A stretch of DNA of 64,000 bases from JACIWB01 sp038818725 (GCA_038818725.1 JAWAYL010000001.1:1-64000), one strand, 5' to 3'. Shown: positions 8,594 to 17,752, counted from the stretch's first letter. The notes: a model not told the origin generated them from the letters alone. A program made the numbers and translations.

Positions 8594-9721
8594 TTGTCGC
8601 TCGATCCATCAGCTGCAAAATATTTGATTAAGGGAAAAATAAGAGTTGAGGGAATAGTGGATAAATCAGATGTAATAGGTGCAATATTTGGGCAAACAGA
8701 GGGCTTAATAGGTGAGGAACTTGACTTAAGAGATTTGCAGAAATCCGCAAGGATAGGAAGAATAGAGGTTGATATAAAGCATACTCAGGGTAAAAGCGAA
8801 GGAGAATTTACACTAACTTCCGCCCTTGAAAAAGTTGAAACAGTTTTAATAGCTTCAGCAATAGAAAGTGTTGATAGAATTGGTCCATGCAAAGCCGAGT
8901 TAAAAATTGAGAAGGTAGAGGATATAAGAATTGCAAAAAGGAAAAGAGTTGTAGAAAGAGCAAAAGAAATTCTTGCTGAAATAATGAAGCAAGCTCATGA
9001 AGAGATGCCTGACCTTGTGGAGGAAATAAGACAATCTGTTCAGGTTGAGGAAATTACATATTATGGGAAGGAGCGCCTGCCCGCGGGACCAAACATTGAT
9101 AAAAGCGATGCAATAATAATTGTTGAAGGGAGAAATGATGTTATTAATCTTTTGAGGCATGGAATAAAAAATGTGATTGCAGTTGAAGGAACAAATGTTC
9201 CTCAAACAATTATTGATTTGTGCAATGAAAAAATTGCCACCGCTTTTGTAGATGGTGATAGAGGAGGAGAGCTTATTTTAAGAGAATTGCTTCAAGTTGC
9301 GGACATAGATTTTGTTGCAAGAGCTCCCCCAACAAGAGAGGTTGAGGAGTTATCATATAAGTTAGTTATGAAAGCTTTGAAAAATAAAATACCAGCTGAG
9401 CAATATCTTGAAAACATGGGAATAAAAAAGGAGAAGAAAAGCGAGCTCGGGGAATATGAAAAATTGTTTGAAGAAATAAGAGGAAACCATATTGCAGTTT
9501 TTCTTGATGATGATGGCAAGGAGATTAAAAGAATAGAAACAGAAAAGTTGATTGAAGAAGTTGGAAAAACAAAGCCAAAAACAATAGTTTTTGATGGAGT
9601 TATAACTCAAAGATTAATTGATAATGCTTTTGAAAATAGGGTAAAGAAAATAGTAGCAACTGCGATGGGAGAAGTGACAAAGATTCCAAAAAATATAGAA
9701 ATATTAACAGAGAAGCAGTAA
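8594..9721 (+). CDS. dnaG: Archaeal DnaG-like primase
   Basis: This protein has the archaeal DnaG layout: an N-terminal archaeal domain (VVGAIFGQTEG-like IGAIFGQTEGLIGEELDLRD), a central TOPRIM domain with IIVEGRNDV and the metal-binding AFVDGDRGGE, and a C-terminal domain. Archaeal DnaG can make RNA primers but also associates with the RNA exosome. About 375 residues is slightly short for the family. An ATG at 8579 is in frame, but GGAGGTG at 8581-8587 is an excellent ribosome site six bases before TTG at 8594, so I prefer the TTG start (SLDPSAAKYLIKGKI). It leads a tight cluster with the IscU-like gene (1-base gap). Confidence 0.92.
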   Translation: MSLDPSAAKYLIKGKIRVEGIVDKSDVIGAIFGQTEGLIGEELDLRDLQKSARIGRIEVDIKHTQGKSEGEFTLTSALEKVETVLIASAIESVDRIGPCKAELKIEKVEDIRIAKRKRVVERAKEILAEIMKQAHEEMPDLVEEIRQSVQVEEITYYGKERLPAGPNIDKSDAIIIVEGRNDVINLLRHGIKNVIAVEGTNVPQTIIDLCNEKIATAFVDGDRGGELILRELLQVADIDFVARAPPTREVEELSYKLVMKALKNKIPAEQYLENMGIKKEKKSELGEYEKLFEEIRGNHIAVFLDDDGKEIKRIETEKLIEEVGKTKPKTIVFDGVITQRLIDNAFENRVKKIVATAMGEVTKIPKNIEILTEKQ

Positions 9722-9722
9722 A

Positions 9723-10253
9723 ATGTACTCACAGAAAGTGATGGATCATTTTCTAAATCCTAGAAATAAAGGTAAACTTAAGGATGCGGATGCGGTAGGA
9801 AAGGTTGGGAATCCAGTATGTGGGGATGTAATGTATATTTACATAAAAGTTAATGATAACAGAATTGTTGATATAGGATGGGAAACAATGGGTTGTGCTG
9901 CGGCAATTGCAACTTCTTCAATGCTCAGTGAGCTTGCAAAGGGAAAAACTCTTGAAGAGGGGCTTAAGATAAGCAGAAAAGATATAGCAGATGCCCTGGA
10001 AGGATTGCCACCAATAAAAATGCATTGCAGTAATCTTGCAGCTGAAGGACTGCATAAAGCAATAGAAAATTACAGAAATAGAGAAAAAATAATGGAAGAA
10101 TTTTCAAAAATTGTTGGAAAAGAGGATGCAAAAGCATTATGGCAAGCAGGAATAGCAAGTGTAGATGAGTTAAGAAAAACTTCAATAGAGGAAATTTCAA
10201 ATATAATAAGTGCAGAAGGAGTCAATAGGATAAGAGAATATTTTAAAAAATGA
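9723..10253 (+). CDS. IscU/NifU-type iron-sulfur scaffold with a C-terminal HhH-like extension
   Basis: Residues 1-120 are a U-type scaffold, starting with YSQKVMDHFLNPRNKGKL. The three cluster-ligand cysteines lie in GNPVCGD, MGCAAAIATSSM and KMHCSNLA. Such proteins assemble Fe-S clusters and pass them to target proteins. The last 55 residues (EEFSKIVGKEDAKALWQAGI, then SVDELRKTSIEEIS) read like a helix-hairpin-helix segment, which plain IscU (about 125 residues) lacks. No cysteine desulfurase is present in the window. The ATG lies one base after the dnaG stop, and the downstream adenosyltransferase gene overlaps its end by 4 nt, so the three genes are likely co-transcribed. Confidence 0.85.
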   Translation: MYSQKVMDHFLNPRNKGKLKDADAVGKVGNPVCGDVMYIYIKVNDNRIVDIGWETMGCAAAIATSSMLSELAKGKTLEEGLKISRKDIADALEGLPPIKMHCSNLAAEGLHKAIENYRNREKIMEEFSKIVGKEDAKALWQAGIASVDELRKTSIEEISNIISAEGVNRIREYFKK

Positions 10254-10744
10254 AAGGAAAAATAATAGTTTTAACTGGCGATGGCAAGGGAAAAACAACT
10301 TCAGCATTTGGCTGCGCCTTGAGGGCGGCAGGGCATGACAAACGGGTTGTTGTTATTCAGTTCATGAAGGCAAGGGAGAGCGGAGAGACAATGATTAAAG
10401 TGAAAAATATAGAAGTATTTAAATTTGGTAGAAATTTTGTTTTCAAGGCTGGCAAGGAGGATTTTGAAATTGCTGAAAAGGCAATGAATTTTGCAAGAGA
10501 GGAGATTAAAAAAAAGCCATTTTTGCTTATTCTCGATGAAATAAATGTTGCAATTGATAAAAATCTTATAAAATTAGAAGATGTTATAAAACTTTTAAAT
10601 GAAAGAGAAGAGACAAATATAATACTAACTGGAAGAAATGCAAAAAAGGAGATAATAGAAATTGCAGATATTGTAACTGAAATGAAAAATATAAAACATT
10701 ATTATGAAAAAACAGGAGAAACAATTGAAGGAATTGAGTGGTAA
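10250..10744 (+). CDS. cobA: Cob(I)alamin adenosyltransferase, CobA/BtuR family
   Basis: The 164-residue protein begins with the inverted-orientation P-loop GDGKGKTTSAFG typical of CobA/CobO/BtuR enzymes. It also contains VVVIQFMKARESGE and the Walker-B-like LLILDEINVAI. The enzyme transfers the adenosyl group of ATP to cob(I)alamin to make coenzyme B12 in the cytosol. Its length is near the lower end for the family. Its start codon overlaps the stop of the IscU-like gene (ATGA), implying translational coupling. There is no other cobalamin gene in the window, so the cell may salvage corrinoids. Confidence 0.88.
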   Translation: MKGKIIVLTGDGKGKTTSAFGCALRAAGHDKRVVVIQFMKARESGETMIKVKNIEVFKFGRNFVFKAGKEDFEIAEKAMNFAREEIKKKPFLLILDEINVAIDKNLIKLEDVIKLLNEREETNIILTGRNAKKEIIEIADIVTEMKNIKHYYEKTGETIEGIEW

Positions 10745-10774
10745 AAATTTTATATTAAAATTCAATAATTGCAT

Positions 10775-12199
10775 ATGAAACATCTAGCATTAATTGTTGT
10801 TGCAATTTTCTTGCTACCTACCTTTTCTATTGAAAAAGAAAATAGCATAAAGTGGCTAAAAGATGGCTATCCAGATATAAAAATTAATAAATTCGATGGT
10901 GTAGGTATTGGAATAATAGATGGGAAAAGATGTATAATTTCTAAAGATAAATACTATGAAATTTTTAACCAAGCTTCACTATATGATTTCCTAATAATTT
11001 CTCCTGATGAATGGTTAAGCGAAATTGAATTGCTTAAGCAGCATAAGGAAAGCAAGGGAATAAAAACAATAGTTGTTGGGCTAGATGAAATTTACAATCA
11101 TCCCTCAACAATAAATGGGCGAGATAATGCCGAAAAAATAAAATACTTCATTAAAAATGCAATTGAAGAATGGGGAATAAAATATGTTTTGCTTGTAGGG
11201 GACATATATAATATGCCAATAAGAAATGCCCTCCATATATGGAGAGATGGAACTCAACTGAGAGAATTTCCAATTCCAACAGATTTATATTATGCAGATA
11301 TTTATAGATATGAGGATGGTAAAGTAGTATTTTCTTCATGGGATACAAATGGCAACGGAAAATATGGAGAGGAATATGAGGATGGATATACCCAAGGAGA
11401 TATTATAGATTTGTATCCAGATATATATCTGGGTAGAATAGCATGCGAAAATAAAATAATAGTTAGGCAAGTAATCAATAAGATAAAAAATTATGAAAAC
11501 AAAACAAAAGGCGAGGAATGGTTTAATAAAATAGTTCTTATTGGAGGGGATACTTTTCCAGGATGGGGGGTTTTGGAAGGGGAAGTAATGAATGAAATTG
11601 TAGCTGAAATAATGAATGATTTCCAGCCATATAGAATTCAGTATTCGCTCGGAAATTTAAATACTTTAGAAATTCATAAGGCTTTGCAAAAAGGATGCGG
11701 TTTTCTCTATTATTCTGGGCATGGTTTTCCATATGGTTGGGCTACCCATGGAAGTAGCGAGGAATGGATTGGTAGATATTTTACCCCTTATATTCTTACT
11801 CTTTCCAACGACTGCAAACTCCCAGTGATATTTTTTGATGCCTGTCTTACTGCAAAGCTTGACTTTAATTCATCTGATTTAAGAGAAGATGGAATACCAA
11901 TTCCTTTCAATGCTTCATTTCCTTGCTTTGCATGGTATTTCATCCGCCACCCAAGAGGCGGAGCAATAGCAACAGTAGGAGCAACTAGAGTTGCATTTAC
12001 AGGTGTGGATGAAGATGGTCCTCACTGGGGAGCAAGCTATTTGGCTTATAAATTCTTTAATGCATATAGGAAAACGCAGATCTTGGGAGAAGTTTTTGCA
12101 AATGCTCAGATAGGTTATGCAAGCTCAATATGGGATACATGGACAATTGAAGAATTTATATTGCTTGGTGACCCAACCTTAAAAATTGGAGGATATTAG
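10775..12199 (+). CDS. Gingipain-like cysteine peptidase (family C25)
   Basis: A signal peptide (MKHLALIVVAIFLLPTFS) precedes a caspase-fold C25 peptidase domain. The His motif is YYSGHGFPYGWATHG (about residue 314) and the Cys motif is VIFFDACLTAKLD (about residue 355). Such enzymes cut external proteins, and protein-degrading marine sediment archaea carry many of them. The chain (474 residues) ends with FILLGDPTLKIGGY, with no anchor or PKD domain, so it may be released. Translation from TTG at 10769 is possible, but ATG at 10775 opens the signal peptide. A TATA-like TTTTATATTAAA at 10748-10759 makes a leaderless mRNA likely. It has its own promoter but follows the cobA gene closely. Confidence 0.88.
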   Translation: MKHLALIVVAIFLLPTFSIEKENSIKWLKDGYPDIKINKFDGVGIGIIDGKRCIISKDKYYEIFNQASLYDFLIISPDEWLSEIELLKQHKESKGIKTIVVGLDEIYNHPSTINGRDNAEKIKYFIKNAIEEWGIKYVLLVGDIYNMPIRNALHIWRDGTQLREFPIPTDLYYADIYRYEDGKVVFSSWDTNGNGKYGEEYEDGYTQGDIIDLYPDIYLGRIACENKIIVRQVINKIKNYENKTKGEEWFNKIVLIGGDTFPGWGVLEGEVMNEIVAEIMNDFQPYRIQYSLGNLNTLEIHKALQKGCGFLYYSGHGFPYGWATHGSSEEWIGRYFTPYILTLSNDCKLPVIFFDACLTAKLDFNSSDLREDGIPIPFNASFPCFAWYFIRHPRGGAIATVGATRVAFTGVDEDGPHWGASYLAYKFFNAYRKTQILGEVFANAQIGYASSIWDTWTIEEFILLGDPTLKIGGY

Positions 12200-12300
12200 A
12201 AATGAAATAAATGCTTTTTCTCACGGGTGATGTTCCTTATCATAAACATCTTTTACAGGAAGCTTGCTTAATTTTGATTGGCGTCCATTTATGCACAATT

Positions 12301-12699
12301 TCATTCCACAATTAAATTTTCTCCTGCTTTATTGTCGCTTGCAAGCAAAAATTCATTGCTCATATGCAAACAACTTACAGGACAAACATCATTGCATTGA
12401 CTGCAGAATATGCATCTTCCAACATATATTCTAATTTTTTTCTCATTTTCCTTAAATTCAATCGCTTTTGCAGGACATACCTTTATGCATGTTTTGCATC
12501 CAATGCATTTCTCCTTCTCATAAACTATCTTTCCTCTAAAGCCTTCTGGCACCTCAACAGGCGGATTTATCTTTGCCTTTCCTTCATTCATTTTTTCTAA
12601 AAAATTTTTTATGCTTTTTGGAGCATACTTTACTGGAAATCTATTTGTGAAAGGCTTTTCAAACATTTGCCTTAACAGTTGTTTTATCATCGGAAACAT
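12301..12699 (-). CDS. mbhN: Membrane-bound hydrogenase subunit N (2x[4Fe-4S] ferredoxin)
   Basis: This is the last gene of the hydrogenase operon. The 132-residue protein resembles NuoI/MbhN. It has an N-terminal amphipathic region (MIKQLLRQMFEKPFTNRFP) followed by two CxxCxxCxxxCP motifs, CIGCKTCIKVCP and CIFCSQCNDVCP, which bind two [4Fe-4S] clusters. These pass electrons from reduced ferredoxin towards the small subunit MbhJ. GGTGATAAA just before the ATG at 12699 is a ribosome site and decides the start over a longer open frame. Four bases separate it from the mbhM stop. Confidence 0.9.
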   Translation of the reverse strand: MFPMIKQLLRQMFEKPFTNRFPVKYAPKSIKNFLEKMNEGKAKINPPVEVPEGFRGKIVYEKEKCIGCKTCIKVCPAKAIEFKENEKKIRIYVGRCIFCSQCNDVCPVSCLHMSNEFLLASDNKAGENLIVE

Positions 12700-12703
12700 T
12701 TTA

Positions 12704-13735
12704 TCACCATGGTAAAGATATTGCAAACTGATTATCCCATATGAGCAACAACAATCCTACTAAAGATATTAATGTTATTGTTACCCAATATGAAGTAACC
12801 ACTTGATTTATTCTAAGCCTTGCCATCCCTGCCCTTATTATTGTAACGGAAAAAAATATTAATAAAAATACTTTAAGAAGGAAAAATATAAAATCAGCTA
12901 TGGTAGAAGGATAACCAGATAAGCCTAATATACTTGAAATATTGTAAGGGAAAAATATATTAACAATAAGTGAAGCCATTGCAAAAATTCTAACTCCATC
13001 AGCCATATAGAACAATGCAAGATTTCTTCCAGAATATTCAACTAGCACACCTTGAGCTATTTCTGTTTCTGCTTCAGCAACATCAAAAGGAATTTTTGCA
13101 ACTTCTCCTGGAATTACAATTATAAGCGAAAGAAGAAGAAGAATTGAACCAATAAATCCAATTAATCCGACATTGCTTAATATTGGATTAGAAGAAATAA
13201 ATGAAAGGGCAAAAACATTTTCAGAAAAAGCAGATAGCTTCCATGCGATTGCAATTACACTTATAGCGAGAGGAAATTCATAGGATATCATCGTTACCAT
13301 TTCTCTCTGTGCCCCTATAGTAGCGAAGGGCGAGCCGCTTGCGAATCCGCCCGCAACCATTGCAAGAGCAGGTATTATAAATATATAAACAATTAAAATT
13401 ATATCATTTTCTGTATGAAGTTGTATTTTTTCAAGCCCTGGAATAGGAATATAAAGCATGAGAAGAATGCTTGAAGCAAGGCATATTATAGGAGCAATAT
13501 TATACATCCATTTTACTGCAGTTTCTGGAATAACATTTTCCTTTATCATCAATTTTGCAACATCCAGAAATGGCTGCTTTATAGGTGGACCAACTCTTTT
13601 CTGCATCCTCGCAACAATCTTGCGATCTATACCTTTAAAAAGTAGGCCAAAAAATATTGAAAGTAAAGAAATTAAAATGCATCCTATGGAAGGAAAAAAC
13701 ATTTTTTCAATCATCTCATATATTTTTTCAATCAT
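12704..13735 (-). CDS. mbhM: Membrane-bound hydrogenase subunit M (NuoH-like)
   Basis: The 343-residue polytopic protein is the NuoH homologue of group 4 hydrogenases and links the hydrogenase arm to the ion-pumping membrane arm. The first helix is followed by the conserved cytosolic segment DRKIVARMQKRVGPPIKQPF. Later comes PFDVAEAETEIAQGVLVEYSG, the acidic loop typical of NuoH. About eight membrane helices are visible. Its ATG overlaps the mbhL stop by four bases. Confidence 0.93.
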   Translation of the reverse strand: MIEKIYEMIEKMFFPSIGCILISLLSIFFGLLFKGIDRKIVARMQKRVGPPIKQPFLDVAKLMIKENVIPETAVKWMYNIAPIICLASSILLMLYIPIPGLEKIQLHTENDIILIVYIFIIPALAMVAGGFASGSPFATIGAQREMVTMISYEFPLAISVIAIAWKLSAFSENVFALSFISSNPILSNVGLIGFIGSILLLLSLIIVIPGEVAKIPFDVAEAETEIAQGVLVEYSGRNLALFYMADGVRIFAMASLIVNIFFPYNISSILGLSGYPSTIADFIFFLLKVFLLIFFSVTIIRAGMARLRINQVVTSYWVTITLISLVGLLLLIWDNQFAISLPW

Positions 13736-14946
13736 CTCATCATCCTCCTTGTTTTCTTTACTGATAGCTGATGAAGTTCCTCAGCAGTTAGAATTTTTTT
13801 CTCATTATTTTTTACAACAATAACCCTATTTGTACATGACATGCAAGGATCGATAGAGGCAGCAACAATTGGTATATCTGCAATTTGCATATCAAGCAAC
13901 ATTGGTTTCCATGAAAGAAGATTGATATAAGTAGGTGCTCTGATTTTCCAGGAATAAAGATGTTCGAAACCGCTCTTTAATTTCACATAGTGTATGTCTT
14001 CTCCTCTTGGAGCTTCATATCTAGCAACTGCTTCTCCTTCACTTTTCTTTATCTGTGCTAAAATTTTAATAATCTTTTGTTCTGATAAAATTTCACCTTT
14101 TGGCATTTCTTCGATTGCTCTCTCTATTATATCAAGAGATTGCTTAACTTCAAGAAGCCTCACAACAATTCTATCATATGTATCTCCAATTATTTCACCA
14201 GTAAGCAAATCAGGTGTTATTGCTTTAACTTCAAAATCAGGATAAGCAAAGTAAGGCATATCTTGGCGAACATCTTTCCTTACTCCACTTGCCCTGGCAG
14301 TTGGTCCAACAGCAGATAGCTTTATTGCATCTTCTTTGCTAAGTACACCAATTTCTCTTGTCCTCATCTTTATTGTTTTATCCTCCAAAAATAATTTTGC
14401 AATTTTTTTAAATCCATCCCTGTAATAGTTTATCATTTCCTTTATTTTTGGTATATGCTCTTCTTTAATATCTCTTCTAACTCCTCCATACATAATTACT
14501 GATTTTGTAACCCTATTTCCATTTACAATTTCAAGAATATCCATCACCTTTTCCCTTACCATCCAAACATAATGAAGCAATGAATCAAAACCAAGTTCAT
14601 GAGCGGCGACGCCCGCCCAGAGCAGATGGCTATGTATTCTTTCAAGCTCGCCTTGAATTACTCTTATATACTGGGCTCTCTCTGGAGCTTCTATTTCAGC
14701 TATTTCTTCAACTGCCATGACAAGGCATGAAGGATGGCAAAAATTGCATATTCCACATACTCTTTCTGCAAGATATATGCTTTGTATTGGATTATTTCTA
14801 TTCATCCCTATCCATTCCACGCCGCGATGATTCTGGCTTGCAATTACATCAACATCAACTATTTTTTCTCCTTCAAGAGTAAATCTAAGCAAAATCGGCT
14901 CTTTCAATGCGGGATGGATTGGTCCAACAGGAACTTCATACTTCAT
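13732..14946 (-). CDS. mbhL: [NiFe] hydrogenase large subunit, Mbh type
   Basis: The 404-residue catalytic subunit carries both nickel-iron ligand motifs: RVCGICNFCH (Cys64, Cys67, His71) and DPCMSC near the C-terminus (Cys368, Cys371). All four cysteines are present, so this is a true hydrogenase and not a MBS/Mbx-type subunit that has lost them. Group 4 enzymes of this kind reduce protons with electrons from ferredoxin and couple this to ion pumping. The short C-terminal extension after the last motif (about 33 residues) is similar to other energy-converting hydrogenases. No hyp maturation genes lie in the window. Confidence 0.95.
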   Translation of the reverse strand: MKYEVPVGPIHPALKEPILLRFTLEGEKIVDVDVIASQNHRGVEWIGMNRNNPIQSIYLAERVCGICNFCHPSCLVMAVEEIAEIEAPERAQYIRVIQGELERIHSHLLWAGVAAHELGFDSLLHYVWMVREKVMDILEIVNGNRVTKSVIMYGGVRRDIKEEHIPKIKEMINYYRDGFKKIAKLFLEDKTIKMRTREIGVLSKEDAIKLSAVGPTARASGVRKDVRQDMPYFAYPDFEVKAITPDLLTGEIIGDTYDRIVVRLLEVKQSLDIIERAIEEMPKGEILSEQKIIKILAQIKKSEGEAVARYEAPRGEDIHYVKLKSGFEHLYSWKIRAPTYINLLSWKPMLLDMQIADIPIVAASIDPCMSCTNRVIVVKNNEKKILTAEELHQLSVKKTRRMMR

Positions 14947-14949
14947 TTT

Positions 14950-15462
14950 TCACCTCCATTTTTCATAAAGTTTATTTGTTTCTTTTGGCGAGGTTTCGTC
15001 TCTCCTCCATGGATATATGCCAGGTGGAAAATCTTCTGTAAGGAACATATGCCTGTCATCTGGAATCTCTTCTATTTCAACACCAACCATTTCTTTTATT
15101 TCTCTTTCTGAAAATATTGCTGAGGGAATAAGAGATGTTATTGATTTTATTCTCAAATCACTTTTTGGCAAAATAACCTTAAAGGAAACTATCTTTTCCT
15201 CTAAATTTTTTCCATAATCAACAGTAAAATGATAGTTTAATTCTATTTCATTTCCTAAATCGCTTGCAGATATAATGCTAAAATGGGGAAAATCACTTGA
15301 AAAATTTATCATAAGCTCTATTGCTTCTCTAAGCTTTTCTCTATCAACACTTACCCATATACTCACTTTTTTTGCCTTATTCTTTACTCCCGCTGATTTT
15401 TCTTTCATCCATGCATCATATCCTTTTTCCTTAAATTTTTGAATTATTTCCTCTGGATTCAT
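14950..15462 (-). CDS. mbhK: Membrane-bound hydrogenase subunit K (NuoC-like)
   Basis: This 170-residue subunit resembles the 30-kDa NuoC subunit. It contains the typical segment SLIPSAIFSEREIKEMVGVE followed by PDDRHMFLTEDFPPGIYPWR. It packs against the large subunit in the cytosolic arm. A longer frame opens at 15486, but the ATG at 15462 overlaps the mbhJ stop (ATGA) and follows a G-rich ribosome site, so I choose it. It lies three bases before mbhL. Confidence 0.88.
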   Translation of the reverse strand: MNPEEIIQKFKEKGYDAWMKEKSAGVKNKAKKVSIWVSVDREKLREAIELMINFSSDFPHFSIISASDLGNEIELNYHFTVDYGKNLEEKIVSFKVILPKSDLRIKSITSLIPSAIFSEREIKEMVGVEIEEIPDDRHMFLTEDFPPGIYPWRRDETSPKETNKLYEKWR

Positions 15463-15884
15463 TCCAACCCCTCCAGATATTCCCAAGCTTTCACAACTCC
15501 ATAAATTATTGCTTCAGGGCGGGGCGGGCATCCAGGCACATAAAAGCATTTTGCATCTGGTAATATTTTTTCAATTGGACCAGCAAGATGATAAGATTCA
15601 TGAAAAACCCCGCCACTTATCCCACAGGAGCCAACAACCAAAATAACTTTTGGGTCAGGGGTCTGCTCATATATTCTTTTTACTTTTTCAACCATATCAT
15701 TTGTAACAGGGCCTGTGAAAGCAATTACATCAGCATGACGAGGAGATGCAACAAGTTTTATCCCAAATCTCTCTACATCATAGCGGGGAGTAAGAGCTGC
15801 TATAATTTCAATATCGCATCCATTGCATGAGCCACTATTTACATGAAATACCCATAAAGCCCGCTTAAAAGATTTTGAAATCAT
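15459..15884 (-). CDS. mbhJ: Membrane-bound hydrogenase small subunit J (NuoB-like)
   Basis: The 141-residue subunit holds the proximal [4Fe-4S] cluster. Its ligands lie in SGSCNGCDIEI (Cys20, Cys23), VVGSCGISGG and YVPGCPPRPEAI, the standard NuoB/small-subunit pattern. It transfers electrons between MbhN and the nickel-iron site in MbhL. It overlaps its neighbours on both sides by a few bases. Confidence 0.93.
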   Translation of the reverse strand: MISKSFKRALWVFHVNSGSCNGCDIEIIAALTPRYDVERFGIKLVASPRHADVIAFTGPVTNDMVEKVKRIYEQTPDPKVILVVGSCGISGGVFHESYHLAGPIEKILPDAKCFYVPGCPPRPEAIIYGVVKAWEYLEGLE

Positions 15885-16207
15885 TTTATCACCTCAAAAA
15901 GGAAGAGTGAAATAAAAATTATAGCAGTTATTAAAACAAACCATGAGACATAATCATTTATTATTCCAGTATGTATTTTTTTCATTGAATTATAATATCC
16001 TTTAAGAGCATCGAGAAAGCCCCAATAAATATTGCTCGCCCTTATATGCAATTCTTCTTTTGGCAAGTCCATACCTGATAAAAATGGCTTTTCCTGTTCC
16101 CCTTTTTTATAATCTACTCTTCCTATTGCCCTTATAATATAGGCAACTATTCCTATTATAATGAAGGATATTATCCATATTATTGGTTGCCATACTACTT
16201 CATACAT
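15881..16207 (-). CDS. mbhI: Membrane-bound hydrogenase subunit I
   Basis: This 108-residue protein has a membrane helix at each end (WIISFIIIGIVAYII and WFVLITAIIFISLFLF) and a charged middle with FLSGMDLPKEELHIRASNIYWG. Its position between mbhH and mbhJ, and the 'YWGF' stretch, match MbhI, which joins the antiporter-like module to the hydrogenase module. Assignment rests partly on gene order. Confidence 0.82.
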   Translation of the reverse strand: MYEVVWQPIIWIISFIIIGIVAYIIRAIGRVDYKKGEQEKPFLSGMDLPKEELHIRASNIYWGFLDALKGYYNSMKKIHTGIINDYVSWFVLITAIIFISLFLFEVIK

Positions 16208-17752
16208 TTAACCACCTATCGCCTGCAAGTAGCCAGCTTGTTTTGCAAGAGCTTCTGCTGCGGGATAAACAAGTTTATTAACAATAAAATCGGGAAATAG
16301 TCCAAAGAAAATTATAACAAAAGTAAGGATGCCCATTCCAATAAGCATGCTTTTTGGAACTTCCTCAACATCATGTATTTTTGGTCCCATAAATGCTGAA
16401 TGAAATACTTTTACAAAAGATGCGAGGGTTAAAATTGAAACAAGCATTGCTATTATTGAAAGTATAGGACTTATTTTATAAACAGATTCATATATTATTA
16501 ATTTTGATGCAAATCCATTAAAAGGTGGTATGCCAGCGATTGCAAGAGCTCCTATTATAAAGAATATAGATGTATATTTCATTTTATGGGCAAGTCCTCC
16601 CATTTCATTCAAATTTCTTGTTTTTAAGCGATAGAATATTGCTCCTGCAGTTAAGAAAAGCAACCCTTTATACATTGCATGATTTATTATATGGAATATC
16701 CCTCCTTCCATAGCCCTTATACCATAGGTATCAAATTCTGGCTTTCCAAGCAAATACAAGCCGGCGCCCACACCGAGAAGCATATATCCAGTTTGACTTA
16801 TTGCATGATATGCCATAAGTCTCTTTATATCTTTTTGAGGAATTGCCATTGTAACTCCAATAAACATTGAAAGCAATCCAAAAATAATTAGTGCTCCTCC
16901 TATAAGCTCTAAATTTAACTTAGCTCCATAAAGAGTAAAGCAAACCCTAAATAATGCATATAAGCTTGCCTGGCTGCCCGCAACAAGTGTAGCAGTTATA
17001 GAGGAAGGAGCAACAGAATATGCATCTGGGCACCAGAAATGCATTGGCACCGAGCCACATTTCATTGCAAAAGCAGAAACAAGTAAGGCGAGAGCAATTT
17101 TATCAAGATGGGTATATTTCATATTTTTTGCAAGAGCTGCTATGTTGAGTAAATCATATTGTCCATAAAAGAGAGCTACTGCAAACAAAACAAATAGAGC
17201 GGAGATGCTTGATATAACTAAAAATTTAAATGCTCCTTCACTTGCCTCTCCTTTCCTACTATAAGCAATAAGCGCTGCGGATGCTATTGAAAGAATTTCA
17301 TAAAAAACAAAAAGATTGAAAATATCTCCTGTAAATTCCATTCCTAACATTCCCACAAGAATTAGCAATAGCAATGTGTAGAATTTTCCTTTACCCTTCT
17401 CTTCTTCTATATATGCAAGGGAATAAATGCAGGCGGCCAGACAAACAGTTGCACTTATTATTCCCATAAATATTCCCATTGCATCTATTTGAAGAACTAT
17501 TCTTATGGGCACGGCCGCCTGGCTTGGGATGGTTTGGGTTGGATCTTTTTCTCCTATGGTATAGATATGCATTCCATTTTTTAAAATATCAAAAGCAAGT
17601 ATTATAACCAAAATTTCTGCAATTATAAAAATAGCAACCGCAAAAATATTTCTTCCTTTTTTACTTATTTTATCTATTAAAGGCATAAGAAAAGCTGAAA
17701 GCAAGGGAAGAAGAATTAGCAGGGCTGGAGAATGTGTTATAAGCCAGTTCAT
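16208..17752 (-). CDS. mbhH: Membrane-bound hydrogenase subunit H (MrpD/NuoN-like antiporter)
   Basis: This 514-residue polytopic protein belongs to the MrpA/MrpD/NuoL-M-N family and forms an ion channel. Conserved stretches include FYEILSIASAALIAYS (the key membrane Glu), LLVSAFAMKCGSVPMHFWCPDAY and LMAYHAISQTGYMLLG, with the lysine in FKFLVI and His residues in NHAMYKGLLF. About 14 membrane helices are visible. It would drive H+ or Na+ translocation coupled to hydrogen evolution. The start overlaps the mbhG stop. Confidence 0.93.
   Translation of the reverse strand: MNWLITHSPALLILLPLLSAFLMPLIDKISKKGRNIFAVAIFIIAEILVIILAFDILKNGMHIYTIGEKDPTQTIPSQAAVPIRIVLQIDAMGIFMGIISATVCLAACIYSLAYIEEEKGKGKFYTLLLLILVGMLGMEFTGDIFNLFVFYEILSIASAALIAYSRKGEASEGAFKFLVISSISALFVLFAVALFYGQYDLLNIAALAKNMKYTHLDKIALALLVSAFAMKCGSVPMHFWCPDAYSVAPSSITATLVAGSQASLYALFRVCFTLYGAKLNLELIGGALIIFGLLSMFIGVTMAIPQKDIKRLMAYHAISQTGYMLLGVGAGLYLLGKPEFDTYGIRAMEGGIFHIINHAMYKGLLFLTAGAIFYRLKTRNLNEMGGLAHKMKYTSIFFIIGALAIAGIPPFNGFASKLIIYESVYKISPILSIIAMLVSILTLASFVKVFHSAFMGPKIHDVEEVPKSMLIGMGILTFVIIFFGLFPDFIVNKLVYPAAEALAKQAGYLQAIGG

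Noticed and set aside
12200..12300. Possible small RNA between the C25 peptidase and mbhN genes
   Set aside because: I looked for C/D box motifs and stable stems and saw none convincing. It is a 100-base convergent spacer.
13732..14946. Alternative reading of the hydrogenase as a sulfane-reducing MBS/Mbx or Fpo complex
   Set aside because: The large subunit keeps all four nickel-binding cysteines (64, 67, 368, 371), which MBS/Mbx and Nuo/Fpo large subunits lack, and the gene order is Mbh.
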